A stretch of DNA of 64,000 nt from contig NW_005201851.1 in the NCBI RefSeq assembly GCF_000372725.1, forward strand, positions 434,782 to 498,781, in the 5' to 3' direction. This document shows positions 29,193-39,423 of the stretch, piece after piece. Position 1 is the first letter of the stretch, and every line of letters starts with the position of its first letter. The DNA comes from Emiliania huxleyi CCMP1516. Lineage: Eukaryota > Haptophyta > Isochrysidales > Noelaerhabdaceae. The notes beneath the pieces were generated by a model. The model was not told the DNA's origin, ran no database searches, and worked only from the letters and a program-made list of their open reading frames with translations. The position numbers were made by a program, and so were the translations under genes.

Positions 29193-30284
29193 ATGCTCGC
29201 CGCCACTCGCTCCGTCCTCGCCGCCAGCCTTGCGGTTGCTCTGGTGCGCGGACAGAACGCCGCATGCACACGGTCTCAACCAGTCTCAACCTCCTTATAA
29301 GCCCGCGCCTGAAGGGCCCGTGCTCTCTCCGTCATCCAGGCGGCGCCGCTGCCGACCGCCAACGCGGCGCTCAAACCTCCAGGTCGCCCGTTGACGTCGG
29401 CAGGCGCCGACACCCTGCTGGACAAGTACTTTTGCGACGTGTACTACCCCACGGGCACGGCCGCGGCCAACCTACCGCCGTGCGAAAGCGTGAAGGCCGA
29501 GGTGACGTCCGACCTCACGGCCCCTCTTCCGACGCTGTCGCTTGGCGATCCGACAAAGCCTGCTCTCTTCTTCGTGCACGGCTGGCCCGACAGTGGAGCC
29601 GAGTTTGCCGCACAGTTTGGCGGGCTGTGCTACGGCCCTGCGGCTCGGTTCCGGTGCGTCGCGGCGACATGGCAGAACTTTCATCCGGATCTCCCGAACG
29701 CACCGCTGGAAGAGCTCACGCTTCAGACGACGATTGACAAGCTCGCGGCCACGATGGAGGCTGCGAGGCTTGTGGACACCACCTTCGTCATTCACGACTG
29801 GGGTAGCTTCGTGGGCTACCAGCTCATGTGGCAGCATCCACACCTGATGAACCGAACGATCTCCTTTGACATCGGCTCGGGCGGCCACCCAAACGTCACG
29901 TACCAGGGCCAGAACGCCATCGCCTTTGACACACACAACAGCATCCCGAGCATGACCTCGGCGCGTTACTGGGATGCACCGTGTCCCGACTGTGCCACGT
30001 GGCGGACCGCTTGGCCGTACGCCACAAATGTGTCCTTTCGCGGCCTCGTCCCGAAGCTGCGCCCTCCAAAGACGAAGCCCCTGCTCTTTGTCTGGGGCAA
30101 CATGACGAGAGGCAAGCCCCGAGGGAAAGAGTCGTTGTTCTTTGACAATGCGTGGCTGGAGTTCGTTGAGTCCACCCCGCATGGCCGCGTGGTTTCTGGG
30201 ACGGGCGATCACTGGATTTTTCACGAGAATCCGAAGCTAATAAATAGCGCGATGGTGGAGTGGCTGGCGGCATGCGGCCTCTAG
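29193..30284 (+). CDS. Secreted alpha/beta hydrolase (epoxide-hydrolase-like)
   Basis: Proposed exon 1 (29193-29243, MLAATRSVLAASLAVAL) supplies a signal peptide. A 96-bp GT-AG intron leads to exon 2 (29340-30284), giving 331 residues. Exon 2 shows PALFFVHGWPDSGAEFA, the HG-x-P oxyanion strand. FVIHDWGSFVGYQLMWQHP places an aspartate nucleophile in the H-D-W-G-x elbow, typical of epoxide hydrolases and haloalkane dehalogenases. SGTGDHWIFHENPKLIN supplies the catalytic histidine. Several N-glycosylation sites (NRT, NVT, NVS, NMT) agree with secretion. Choice between epoxide hydrolase and dehalogenase is not possible without the cap-domain tyrosines or halide residues being checked. Exon 1 is inferred; exon 2 is solid. 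Confidence 0.75.
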
Positions 30285-31274
30285 GTGTCGAGAAATTGCC
30301 ATGCACACACAAAAGATGAGATGAGTGAACACGTGCGAGTTGCCAAGTTTGTTGCGCGAGAGATGCGGATTTCAATATTTCATCCTTTTTGATTTTGTGA
30401 AATTTGGACATTTTTGTCACACGCGTTGTGTGCTAGGAAAGCTGGCTACCGCCCAAGGCACGGCCGACAAGCGGAGATAAGGCGCGGAGGTGCGGCGGCG
30501 AAACTGCGTGGAGAACACCACGGGCACGGCGCACCTGCGACCTGGCAGGGCGTCCTAGTGAGTAGTGACGCACCCGCCTCATGCGCCGCCTCCGCCGCCG
30601 CCGTCGCCGCCGCCGCCGGGCCCTTTGTCGCCGTCCGACTCCGGGGCGATGGAGGAGGTGAGGCCCCACCTGTCGGCGGAGCGGCGGCGTGTCAAGGGGC
30701 GCGAGAAGGCTTTTGGGAAGCAACCCCAGCTGCGGTTTCACAACGCACCTCATTTTTGGCACCCTCTCCTGCTAGCCGCGCATGAGTACGGCTTTAGGGA
30801 GACCGTGTGTGGTGTCTTCGCGGCCTAGAGCACCCTCTTGGCAGTCTATATTCCGGAGATTTAGCCCTCCTGTCGCATCTGGTGAGCCGTACCAACCATA
30901 GTCTCCATAGTGAGGACCCAACACGTGTTGTGAAAACCAAAGCCAGGACCTGTAGAGGCTAGAGCGGTGACAGTTCGCGATCAGTGTCGATCAGTCAGCC
31001 TCTCGTAAGGCGCGCCGGCGCCGCCGCGGTCCAATAGCATATACACACCACCGTGCCGAGCGTTGCGATCTCTGTGATATGTGAAGTGTGTGCGTGTGTT
31101 GTGTGTATCAGAAACCGACCGCATGGTCATGAATCATACCTCCCTCCCCCCAACGCCGCGCGCATCCGTGTTCGTGTAAGTACGAGTGGGAAGACATATG
31201 AAATCCAGAGAGCCATATATTGTGAAGGCGCAACCCGCAAAATGCGCCCGCCGCCCGCGACCCGCGCGCCCGCC
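30285..31274. other. Intergenic, one weak small frame
   Basis: A plus frame at 30565-30828 (87 residues: a proline run, then KAFGKQPQLRFHNAPHFWHP and a stop) looks partly protein-like but has no known motif and no support, so it is not called. The remaining sequence holds nothing recognised. Confidence 0.4.
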
Positions 31275-34200
31275 TCACACGGAGTTGAAAGGCGGCGGGT
31301 AGCTCTGCGGGTACTTGAGCAGGAGCAGCGCCTTCGCATTGTCCACCCAGTGCTGCCAGCCGAGCTCGCGTAGCAGCTCGAGCCTGAGGGGCGTGTCATT
31401 GACGTGTCACGGACATGTCGCGGACGCGCCTCTTCCCCCGAGCTCACGCAGATCGAGCCTCAGCTCGAGCTTCTCCTTTGGCGGCGGCCCCTTCTCCTTG
31501 GCGAGGTGCTCGTCGAGGGCGGCCAGCGCCGTCGCTGCGTAGCCGTGCGCGCGGTGCCACGCGACGAGCAGCTTCCAGTGCTCCTCCTTGGCCGCCCAGC
31601 GATGCAGCGCCGCGACGGCGGCGTCGAGCGCCTCGAGTGCCGCCTTGCTGTCCGCGCCGTCGCCCGCGCCGTCGCCCGCGCCGTCGCCCGCGCCGTCGCC
31701 CGCGCCGGCCGCCGCCGCCACCTTGTGCAAGTCGGCGAGGGCGGCGGCCTTGAGGTGGAGCGCGCCGACGAGCGCCTTCAGGCCATGTCAGGGACACGTC
31801 CGGGACATGTCACCGACACGGCCTCGAGGCGGAGCGCCGCGACGCGCCTTCTTCTGCGCCTCGTCCACCTCGCGCCGCTGCTTGGCGCGCTTGTCGTCCG
31901 GGTCGACGTGGGGCACGCCGAGCGCCGCCGCGATCTGCGTCGCGTCGAGCAGCGAGAGCACCTTGCGAGGCGGGCGAGGCGGGCGGTGCTCAGCGTTGCG
32001 GGGGGCGCGCGCCCAAGGGAGGGGCAGCGGGGCAAAGCCGCGCCTCGTCCGCCGCCGCCACTACTCCGCGCAGCAGCTCCTCGCCGGCCCGCCGCCCCTC
32101 CGACATGGCCTCTGCGTGCTCGAGGTGCGCCTGCAGCAGCGGCAGCAGCGGCGGCACCTCCGGAGGCGCGTCGGGCGGCGCCGCCGCCGCGGCGCACTCG
32201 GCGCGCAGCTCGGCGAGCAGCGCCTCGTACCTAGCCGCCGCCGCCTGCTCACACCCCGCCACACGCGTGAGGATCGGTGCCCCTTGCCGCCAATTCCTCG
32301 TCCGCCTCGCCGCCGCCCGCCTCGTGCGGCAGCGGCGCAGCCTCGCCAGCGGCGGCCGGCTCCTTTGGCGGCTTGCACTTTGGCGACAGATTGACCAGCT
32401 GCGAGATCTTGAGCGCGCGCAGCGCCGCCTCCATCCGATGCGGCGCCGTCTCGTCCTCCTTGTCCATGGACGCCGGCTTGGGCGGCTCCTCCTTCTTGGC
32501 GGCCGGCGGGACGAACAGCGTCACTGGCCAGCCGCCGGGCCGCTTGCCAGCACCGACCCCCTCGGAGGACAGCTTGGCGAAGGTGGCCGAGCCGAGGAGC
32601 GTGTCTCCCGGCTCGGCGATGGCGGGCGCGGCCGGCGACGCCACGTGCAGCGCAACGCGTGTGTGCGGCTCGAGGAGGCGGCGCAGAGGCGGCTTCGGGC
32701 CGGCGGCGGGGTCGTCGAGGGCAGAGGCGCGGCTCCAGTGGAAGGAGAGGGCGACGGGCGCGATCTGCAGGTCAACCACCATCGGCATGTCCTTGAGCTT
32801 CTCGAGATGCGCGGGCGAGTCGTGCCGCAGCTGGAGCCGCACCTGCAGGATGCAGCGGCACGATGAGCACGTCGAGCGACCGCCTTTGGGCCGAGAGAGA
32901 TTGGGCCGAGAGACGGCCAACGAGTGCGAGGAGCGCATCTCCAGCTGCGGCGTCTCTCGGCGCGCGCCTCGTACTCTCCGGCCTTGAGCTTTGTCTTGTC
33001 AACGTAGTAGTCGCCCCAGCGCAGCAGCCGCTTGTGCGCGTCGAAGAGAGCCCACAGCTGCGCCTCGTACCCGCTCTCGTACAGCTGCGCCGAGAGCGAC
33101 GGGAAGCGGACCGTCACGCCTTCGCACGCCTCCTTGAGCGCGAACTTGTACGAGAGGAGGTAGTCGTAGATCGGCGTCTTGCCGCCGACGCCCGCGTCGC
33201 CGATGCCGACGTCGCCGCACGGAGCGGCGGGCGGGACGAGCTTCGCCTGGAGCGGGCGGCACGCGCGGCGCAGCGTCTTGAGCGAACCCTCCGGCTCGAC
33301 CTGTCGACACGTCGTGGACGCGTCATGGACGTGTCCGCCGCGCCAGCGTCTCGGACAAAGCCCTCGGGCGTCGACCGACGTCCGGCGGAAGGAGTGTAGC
33401 TCGAGCGAGCTGAAGAGGGTCCGCCCGTCGAGCGTGAGCTGCTCCACCTAAGAGAAAAGGTTCCGAGAAGGGTCGCGGCAGGGCGCCGTGCGCCCGCGCG
33501 TCGAGCGTGGGCTGCTCCGCCGAGGGCGAGAGGCCGAAGAAGTCGAGCCGCACGTCGAGCTCCGTCTCGCCGAGCGACATCCACCACTGCGCCACCGCAA
33601 CCTCCAGCGTCACGCCGCCGACGCACGCGACGGTCGAGACGTACTCCGTCGCCGGCGCGCCAGCCCCCTGCGCCTCGTCAGGCACGCCCATGGTGACGCG
33701 CCGGGTCTCAGACGACTGGCCGATGTGCTTCTGTGGCAGCAGCTGCGTGAGCGAGTACATGTAGACCACGCTGCCCGCCGGCTCGCGCGAGCGCGGCGCC
33801 CCCCGAGCGCGCAACGTCAGCGTCGCCCAAGTCGCGCCCCGCGGCGGGACGACGAAGCGGCGCTCGATGTGGCCGGGGGAGAAGGCGACGCGCTCGAAGG
33901 CGACGTGGCACGGCGCGTGCGGCGCGGCGAGGTTCGCGTGCGGCCTGCAGACGGTGACGGGGAGCGAGAAGAGCGGGCCGCGCCGCGGCGAAGACGAGTC
34001 GTGGCCCGCCACCTCGGCGTAGTGCGCGCCAGGCGGAAGCTGGCCGGGCGACACTTTGAGGTTGAAGCCCTTGCCGCCGTGCGTGAGCGCGAGGAACGGC
34101 GCGCAGCTCAACCACGGCGCGCTTGGCTGCAGCGTGACGCCGACGTCGAGGGAGACGCGCTGTGCGTTGGGCGCCTCCTCGTGCAGCCTCGGGCGCACGA

Positions 34201-37109
34201 AGACGTCGACACCAACCTCCGACGCGCTCGAGTGCTGCGGCTCGCGTAAGTAGACGCCGCGCGCACCCGCGCCCGCGGCGGTCGAGCAGCCGTGCGTCGT
34301 GGCGCTGAGCTCAAAGCGCACGTCACAGTGGGCGTGCCCGCCGTGCTCCTCGAGCCAGCTCAGCGCCGCGCCAACCTGCAGCAGCCCGCGCCCGAGCGCC
34401 CAGACCTCGACCGCGCTGCCCGTGGCGTTTGGCGTGCGAAGTGCCGTCGTCTCGATGGCGCGCCGGATCTAAACAGGTGTGAACGCAATGAGCAGAATGG
34501 CGCGCACTCCCGATATGTGTCGATGGCGCGCCGGACCGACGCGGGCGACCAGCGCTCGCCGCGCGCCGCGAGCGCAGACAGCAGGAGCGTGATGCCGCCG
34601 CACGCGTTTGGCGACGCCATCGACGTCCCGTTCATGAGCTGGCGGCCTAGACACTTCCTAGACACTTCCTAGACACTTCCAACTGGACGTCCCGCTCATG
34701 CGCTGGCGGCCCTGCAGCGTCCAGTTGGGGACGGGTGCGATGGCCCCGCCGGGCGCAGAGACGCTCACCTGCGGCGCGAGGGATGGGACGGTTCAGATCA
34801 GGTTCAGAGACGGTCAGAGAAGGCCCCGCCGGGCGCACGTTGAGGTGGCCGTCATAGGTTGGTCCGCGGGAGGACCAAGTGTACTGGATGTCGGCGAGCC
34901 TGCAGGAAGGCTCCAGGAACGGTCTGCGGGGGTCTGGGGAGAGAGCAGCACGTGCACCGGAGGCGAGCGAGCTTGGCGCGGAGCGAGTACTGAGGCCCCA
35001 TCATCGCCGAGGAGCAGTAGGCGCCTGTGAGGAGGCTCCGAGACGGCTCCTCGGGGGGGGGTAGAAGGCTGCGGCGGCAAGAGGAGGAGCAAGTGCCGAC
35101 GGCGATGCAGCAGGAGGAGGTGCCGGGCGCACCGCCCGTCGAGAGGGCAGGCCTGGCGCGCGAGGAGGAGGACGGCTCAGAGGAGGGGCCCGAGGCGGCT
35201 TGGAGAGGGCATGCCGAGAGAAGCGGGCCCGTTGTTGCCCGCCGAAGTCACGAAGAGGAGGCCGTGCTTGTGGACGGCGAGGTTGGCGGCCGCCGTGAAG
35301 CGTCCGATGTCGTCCACCTTTGCCGAGATACAGCCGAGATACAGCCGAGATGCAGCCGAGATACAGCCGAGATACAGCCGAGATGTAGCCGAGGTGTGGC
35401 CGAGGTGTGGCCGAGGTGTGGCCGAGGTGTGGACGAGGTGCTGGCCGAGGCCGTCGCACCTTTGCGTACTCGCCGAACGAGAGGTTGATGATGTGCACGC
35501 CTGGAGGGAGGGGGAGGGGGAGGGGAGGGGGAGGGGAGGGGGAGGGGAGGGGGAGGGGAGGGGGAGGGGAGGTCGAGGGGAGGGGGAGGGGAGGGGAGGA
35601 AGGCTTCGTGATTCCCTCGAGTGATTCCCGAGGGGCTGCCCAGAGAGGGGAGGCGGGGAGTGTGCACGCCTCGTTCGATGGCGGCGCCGAGCGCGCGGAC
35701 GAGCGCGGTGCCCGTCTCCATCCCGTCGAGCCTGCAGGAGGGCTCCAGGAAAGGTCTAGGAGAGGTCTTGGAAGAGGTGGGCCCGACTCCATCCCGTCGA
35801 GCCGTGTGTCGCCAATCTTGAAGCCGACAATCTGGCAGCCCGGCGCGATGCCTACGAGGATGGGTCCGGGAAGGGTCCGGCTCCCGAGAGCAGGACGACG
35901 CGGCAGCAACGGTCGCGATGCCGTTCAGCTCAGGCGTGTCCGGGAAGTGGGCTCCGATGATGCCCGCCACGTGCGTGCCGTGCGAGCCGGCGTCGACACA
36001 CAGCGTGGTCCTCGCGCCGTCGGCCGCAACCTGCGGCAAGGCCCAGACAGGGTGCAAGCAAGACAAGCTGCAGGCAGGCAAGAGCAGAGCAGGTGCAGAG
36101 CAGGTGCAGGCAACAGTGCAGAGAAGCTTCGAGGACGGCGCATGGTCGAACGCCCGCACCGCGCAGAGCCTTCTCCTCTCGTCTCCTCTCCTCCTACAGC
36201 AACCTCGACCGCAAAGTTGCATAGCGTCTCTGCGCCGCTCGCCGCGTCGGCGGCGTCGAGCGTGCCGTACTTGCCCTCGACCCTAGAGGAGGGCTCCGAG
36301 AAGGCTCGGGGAACGTCCCGTGTGGAGACCGCTCTGCTCGTGCCCGGCCACCGGAACGGGGCGAGCAGAGCCGCCTCGCCCAGAGCGCCCCGCTCGCTGG
36401 TGTCGACGCACACGCGCCAGACGCCCGACTCGTCCTTGTACGTCAGGACGTCGTACACCGGCCCGCCGTCCTCGTACGCCTTGTCGCACGCGTCCAGCGC
36501 CGAGACGCGCGCCGCCAGCTCGGCGCCCTTGCGGCCCGCCTCGCCCTCTGCCGTCGGGAGGGGCCTACGGGCCGGGCTCCGAAACTGGTCTGCGGAGGCG
36601 TCAAGGCCCGCCTCGCCCTCTGCAGTCAGAGGAGGCCCGAGTGCAGCCTTGCGCCGCTCCTCCTCGGCGACGGCCCGCTGCGTTTCGTCGTGCCGCCGCC
36701 GCCGCTCGGCCTTGACGCGCGCCACGAGCGGCCGCGGGTAGAGCTCGAACGCGCGCTTGAGGCCGAGACGGTACTTGGTGCCCGCAGCCCGATCTGGCCA
36801 CTCTGCAGGCACGGTGAGCGAGCGGCCGCTCAGGCCCTTCAACGTGCCGTCGGCCTCGAGCTCGGTCTCCTTGCTCGTGTCCACATCTCCGGAGCCGGTG
36901 CAGTCGACGAGGTCAATCATCTTGGGCTTGCCGTCGCTCGTCGTCTGAAGGCCTGGTGCACCCGGGTCGACGCCGGTGTCGAACACACCGACGATGATGC
37001 CGCGGCCGTCGTAGCTCGGGTACTTGCGGATGAACTCGGAGGCGCCAATCTCGTCCTTGGGCTGCTCGGCCGGTTCGTGGGCCGCGGCTCTCGTCGTCGT
37101 GACCGTCAT
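31275..37109 (-). CDS. TPP2: Tripeptidyl peptidase II
   Basis: The start [19 protein letters not shown] is at 37109 and the stop at 31275-31277. The subtilase triad is complete across exons: [14 protein letters not shown] (Asp), [15 protein letters not shown] (His), the oxyanion stretch [11 protein letters not shown], and [16 protein letters not shown] (Ser). Between Asp and His lies the long TPP2-specific insert ([20 protein letters not shown]). After the serine come the family-specific C-terminal regions: [50 protein letters not shown], and the helical end [17 protein letters not shown] and [21 protein letters not shown]2 is a giant cytosolic serine exopeptidase that releases N-terminal tripeptides downstream of the proteasome. 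At least sixteen 58-169-bp introns interrupt it; nearly all start with a copy of the following exon (see the intron entry). No inactivating change is seen. Confidence 0.93.
35318..35459 (-). repeat. TPP2 intron filled by an 11-bp repeat
   Basis: On the plus strand, about ten units run from GCCGAGATACA through GCCGAGATGCA to GCCGAGGTGTG, all 11 bp long. The flanking bases repeat: intron start GTGCGACGGC against exon start GTGGACGACA, each preceded by GCAAAG. Removal joins FGEYAK to [19 protein letters not shown]. Confidence 0.85.
35501..35669 (-). repeat. TPP2 intron with an 11-bp G-rich repeat
   Basis: Positions about 35513-35597 are AGGGGGAGGGG units, 11 bp each. The intron starts GCGTGCACA and the next exon also starts GCGTGCACA. 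Removal joins IERG to [11 protein letters not shown]. Confidence 0.85.
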
Positions 37110-38135
37110 GATCTACTCGTCGGCAGCTCGGCGCGAGAGAGCTGTTGCAAGTGGTGCCTGGGTCGGTTGAGCGATAGCCCCGCGAGGTACGAGTGGGGCG
37201 GTAGCCTTTCTTCACATAGAGGGGCTTGTATGGTAAAATTCTTCACATACCGAGCTCAACGGTCACGAGAGAAGAAGAGGTGCCCAGCACCCCCGCGCAT
37301 GAACACACATGGCGCCACCGTGAAACGAGGCGGAGGACGCACGTTTCGTAAAGTACGATCCAGACTGGACTGGGCACGCGCCAGACGAGCCCGCCTAACG
37401 CTGGTGGCTCGCGGCGCGCTGGTACCAACAAAAGCGGGAGGGTGCGCGAGACCCCTGGACCTCGCGCACTTCTCATCATCCATAGAGCATCAATGTATGC
37501 TCGAGTCCGGGACCGACACTATACGTGCTATATAGTGATCGGATTAGTTGCGATTAGTGACCGCGTGAATATGGGAAGAAAGTACGGTGTAAAAGAAACT
37601 GTTCCTATTAACAACGAAGTCTAGCTCAAAAAAACTGTTCAGTTTTCAAAGGCAAAACACAACGCTCTGCGGTTGGTGCACCCCTCGCACTGACACATTC
37701 CCCTCATCCCTACCCTTGGCTGAGCACATCTACCTGCGAGCTAGCATCTCCGCATTTTCTCCTCTAGTCATCCGCCCGCGCCGCGCGTCACTATGGGCGT
37801 CTAGTGCAGCCACTGACAGAGCTATTCCGAAGGAGTGGTCGACGCCTCGCCTAGAGTCGGGTGGGCCCGCGCACACTGCTTAGCCCTGAGGGGGGAGTGT
37901 GTGTGAGGCGGTGTAATGGGTCCTGTTTAAGGCGACAGTCTGGGGGATTAGGCGGGAGGGTCGGCAGCTCAGCCGGGCCTCGGCTATGGGCTGAGCGTCT
38001 GCGGGAAGCCTTCTGCCCGCGCCGAGTTCACAGCCTTCCCAGCCGACGGGGTTTTCCTTGGAGTCGGGCCCCGCTCCCCTTTTCTGTGCCTTGCCTGTCC
38101 AGGTCTATGTGTGTGTGAGAGAGAGCTAGGTTGCC
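37110..38135. other. Intergenic, no gene seen
   Basis: No supported reading frame. The 37110-37250 part is the likely TPP2 promoter side. The stretch 37545-37700 is AT-richer (for example GTAAAAGAAACTGTTCC). Nothing else is recognised. Confidence 0.5.
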
Positions 38136-38351
38136 TTAGAGGTCGTCGCTTGAGTCGGGGGTCGGCGGCTTGGCGCGCTTGCCGAGCGACGGCGGCGTGC
38201 CCGGCGCGATCGCCGCCTTAGCGGCGGCGATGCGGTCCGCGAGAGGGTCGGCGGGCGTTGGCGTTGGCGTGGCGCCGGTGCCGTCGTGGATGTATTTGCA
38301 GCCAGAGCCGTTGGCGCACTTTGCCTTGGGGTCCCGCGCGATGACCTCCGC
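38136..38351 (-). CDS. Terminal exon of a CCCH zinc-finger protein
   Basis: After an acceptor-like GCGGAG the minus strand reads VIARDPKAKCANGSGCKYIH, then DGTGATPTPTPADPLADRIA, ending KRAKPPTPDSSDDL and a TAA at 38136-38138. C-x5-C-x3-H is the second half of a C-x(7-9)-C-x5-C-x3-H finger, an RNA-binding module; the first cysteine would lie in the preceding exon. The upstream exons are not found, and the DNA immediately 5' is a proline-coding minisatellite. The frame and stop are convincing but short; the acceptor position is approximate. Confidence 0.5.
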   Translation of the reverse strand, partial: AEVIARDPKAKCANGSGCKYIHDGTGATPTPTPADPLADRIAAAKAAIAPGTPPSLGKRAKPPTPDSSDDL

Positions 38352-38399
38352 GGGGGAGGGCGGAGGTCGGCATGGGCGGGCGGTGGGTGGTTCGGTAGG

Positions 38400-38935
38400 C
38401 CGGGGGGGAGGGCGAGGGGTGGAGGAGGAGGGCGGTGGGGGCGAGGGGCGGCGAAGGAGAGGGTGGCGGCAAAGGGGTGGGCGAGGTGGAGGGCGGGGGT
38501 GGCATGGGAGAGGTGGAGGGCGGCGGAAGCGTGGGCGAGGTGGAGGGCGGCGGCGGCGTGAGCGGCGGCGGCGGCGGTATGGGGGAGGTGGAGGGAGGTG
38601 GAGGCTCGGGCGAGGTGGAGGGCGGCGGCGGCGTGAGCGGCGGCGGCGGCGGTGTGGGGGAGGTGGAGGGTGGCGGCGTGAGCGGCGACGGCGGCGGTGT
38701 GGGCGAGGTGGAGGGAGGTGGAGGCTCGGGCGAGGTGGAGGGCGGCGGCGGCGTGAGCGGCGGCGGCGGCGGCGGTGTGGGGGAGGTGGAGGGAGGCGGA
38801 GGCGTGGGCGGGGGTGGAAGGCGGCGGAGGCGTGAGCGGCGGCGGCGGCGGTGGGGAGAAGGTGGAGGGTGGCGGCGGCATGGGCGAGGTGGAGGGCGGC
38901 GGCGGCGTGAGCGGCGGCGGCGATGACACCTGGAA
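38400..38935 (-). repeat. Minisatellite reading as [15 protein letters not shown]
   Basis: Units of about 30-80 bp with the core GGCGAGGTGGAGGGCGGCGG and GGCGTGAGCGGCGGCGGCGG (plus strand) repeat about six times. In minus frame 38949-38218 it encodes PPPSTSPTPPPPPPLTPPP-type pherophorin-like proline repeats, but that frame is not the one used by the CCCH exon next to it. It may be an intron of the zinc-finger gene or a coding proline spacer joined by splicing. A pyrimidine-rich acceptor (GACTTTTTCCAG) precedes it on the minus strand near 38931. Confidence 0.7.
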
Positions 38936-38949
38936 AAAGTCTGAAACAA

Positions 38950-39423
38950 GTACCAAAAGTGGAGCCAACATGGAGGCCAAAATGGTCGCTAGACCTGCCA
39001 GTCTTTCGTCCTCGGCCGCATGATGAGCCTCGCCGGTACCTGCAGATCGTGCCGCAGTCAGAGATCTCGAGCGAGCCGCACGTCAGCGACTTGCGCTACC
39101 AGGCCCGTGTCCTGGCCGTCGGCATGTGGCTCGCGAAGCGTACGGGTCGGGTGCTACTCGTGCCGCGCGTCTCGAGGGAGAGTTGGAGGTGCCGCTGACG
39201 AAGTTCATTTCCGTTGGTACGCTGGAGCCCACTCGTTCCCCAAGCTGCAGCTGCGCCCCTCAAACTGGGAACGCCTCCTGTCGGACTCGTGCCGCACGGA
39301 TCGCAAGCGGCTCTGGATCACACCTGACTGGCATCCCGATACCCGGCAGCCGCTGCCGCCTCGAGGGACACGCGCGACTTTGTGCAGGGTTCTTTGTGGG
39401 TGTACACATGGGTATGCCCTCAT
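38950..39423 (+). pseudogene. Glycosyltransferase-like fragment, frame-broken
   Basis: Plus strand 39025-39170 reads RRYLQIVPQSEISSEPHVSD, then LRYQARVLAVGMWLAKRTGR, then VLLVPRV. This resembles the entry strand and helix of fucosyltransferase-like or GT-A/B enzymes (A-x-x-LA-x-x-x-x-R-x-LVLP). The same frame then stops; the neighbouring frames give LEVPLTKFISVGTLE and SFPKLQLRPSNWERLLSDSC, which also look protein-like. Either small introns are present that I cannot resolve or the gene is broken. The 3' end abuts the tail of the minus-strand PhyH-like gene. Confidence 0.3.

Larger units (their letters stand above)
31384..36636 (-). repeat. Sixteen TPP2 introns with exon-copy 5' ends
   Basis: Introns placed by joining conserved protein sequence: 31384-31458, 31776-31846, 33301-33375, 33448-33520, 34469-34536, 34647-34710, 34769-34838, 34900-34957, 35025-35096, 35153-35228, 35318-35459, 35501-35669, 35732-35802, 35852-35921, 36283-36351, 36565-36636. 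Most are 64-76 bp. In fourteen, the first 8-40 nt of the intron match the first bases of the next exon. Example: 35732-35802 starts GCTCGACGGGATGGAGTCGG and the exon starts GCTCGACGGGATGGAGACGG. Ten use GC donors. Two (34900 and 36283) show no clear duplication. More TPP2 introns exist near 32.0, 32.25, 32.9 and 36.1 kb. Confidence 0.8.
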
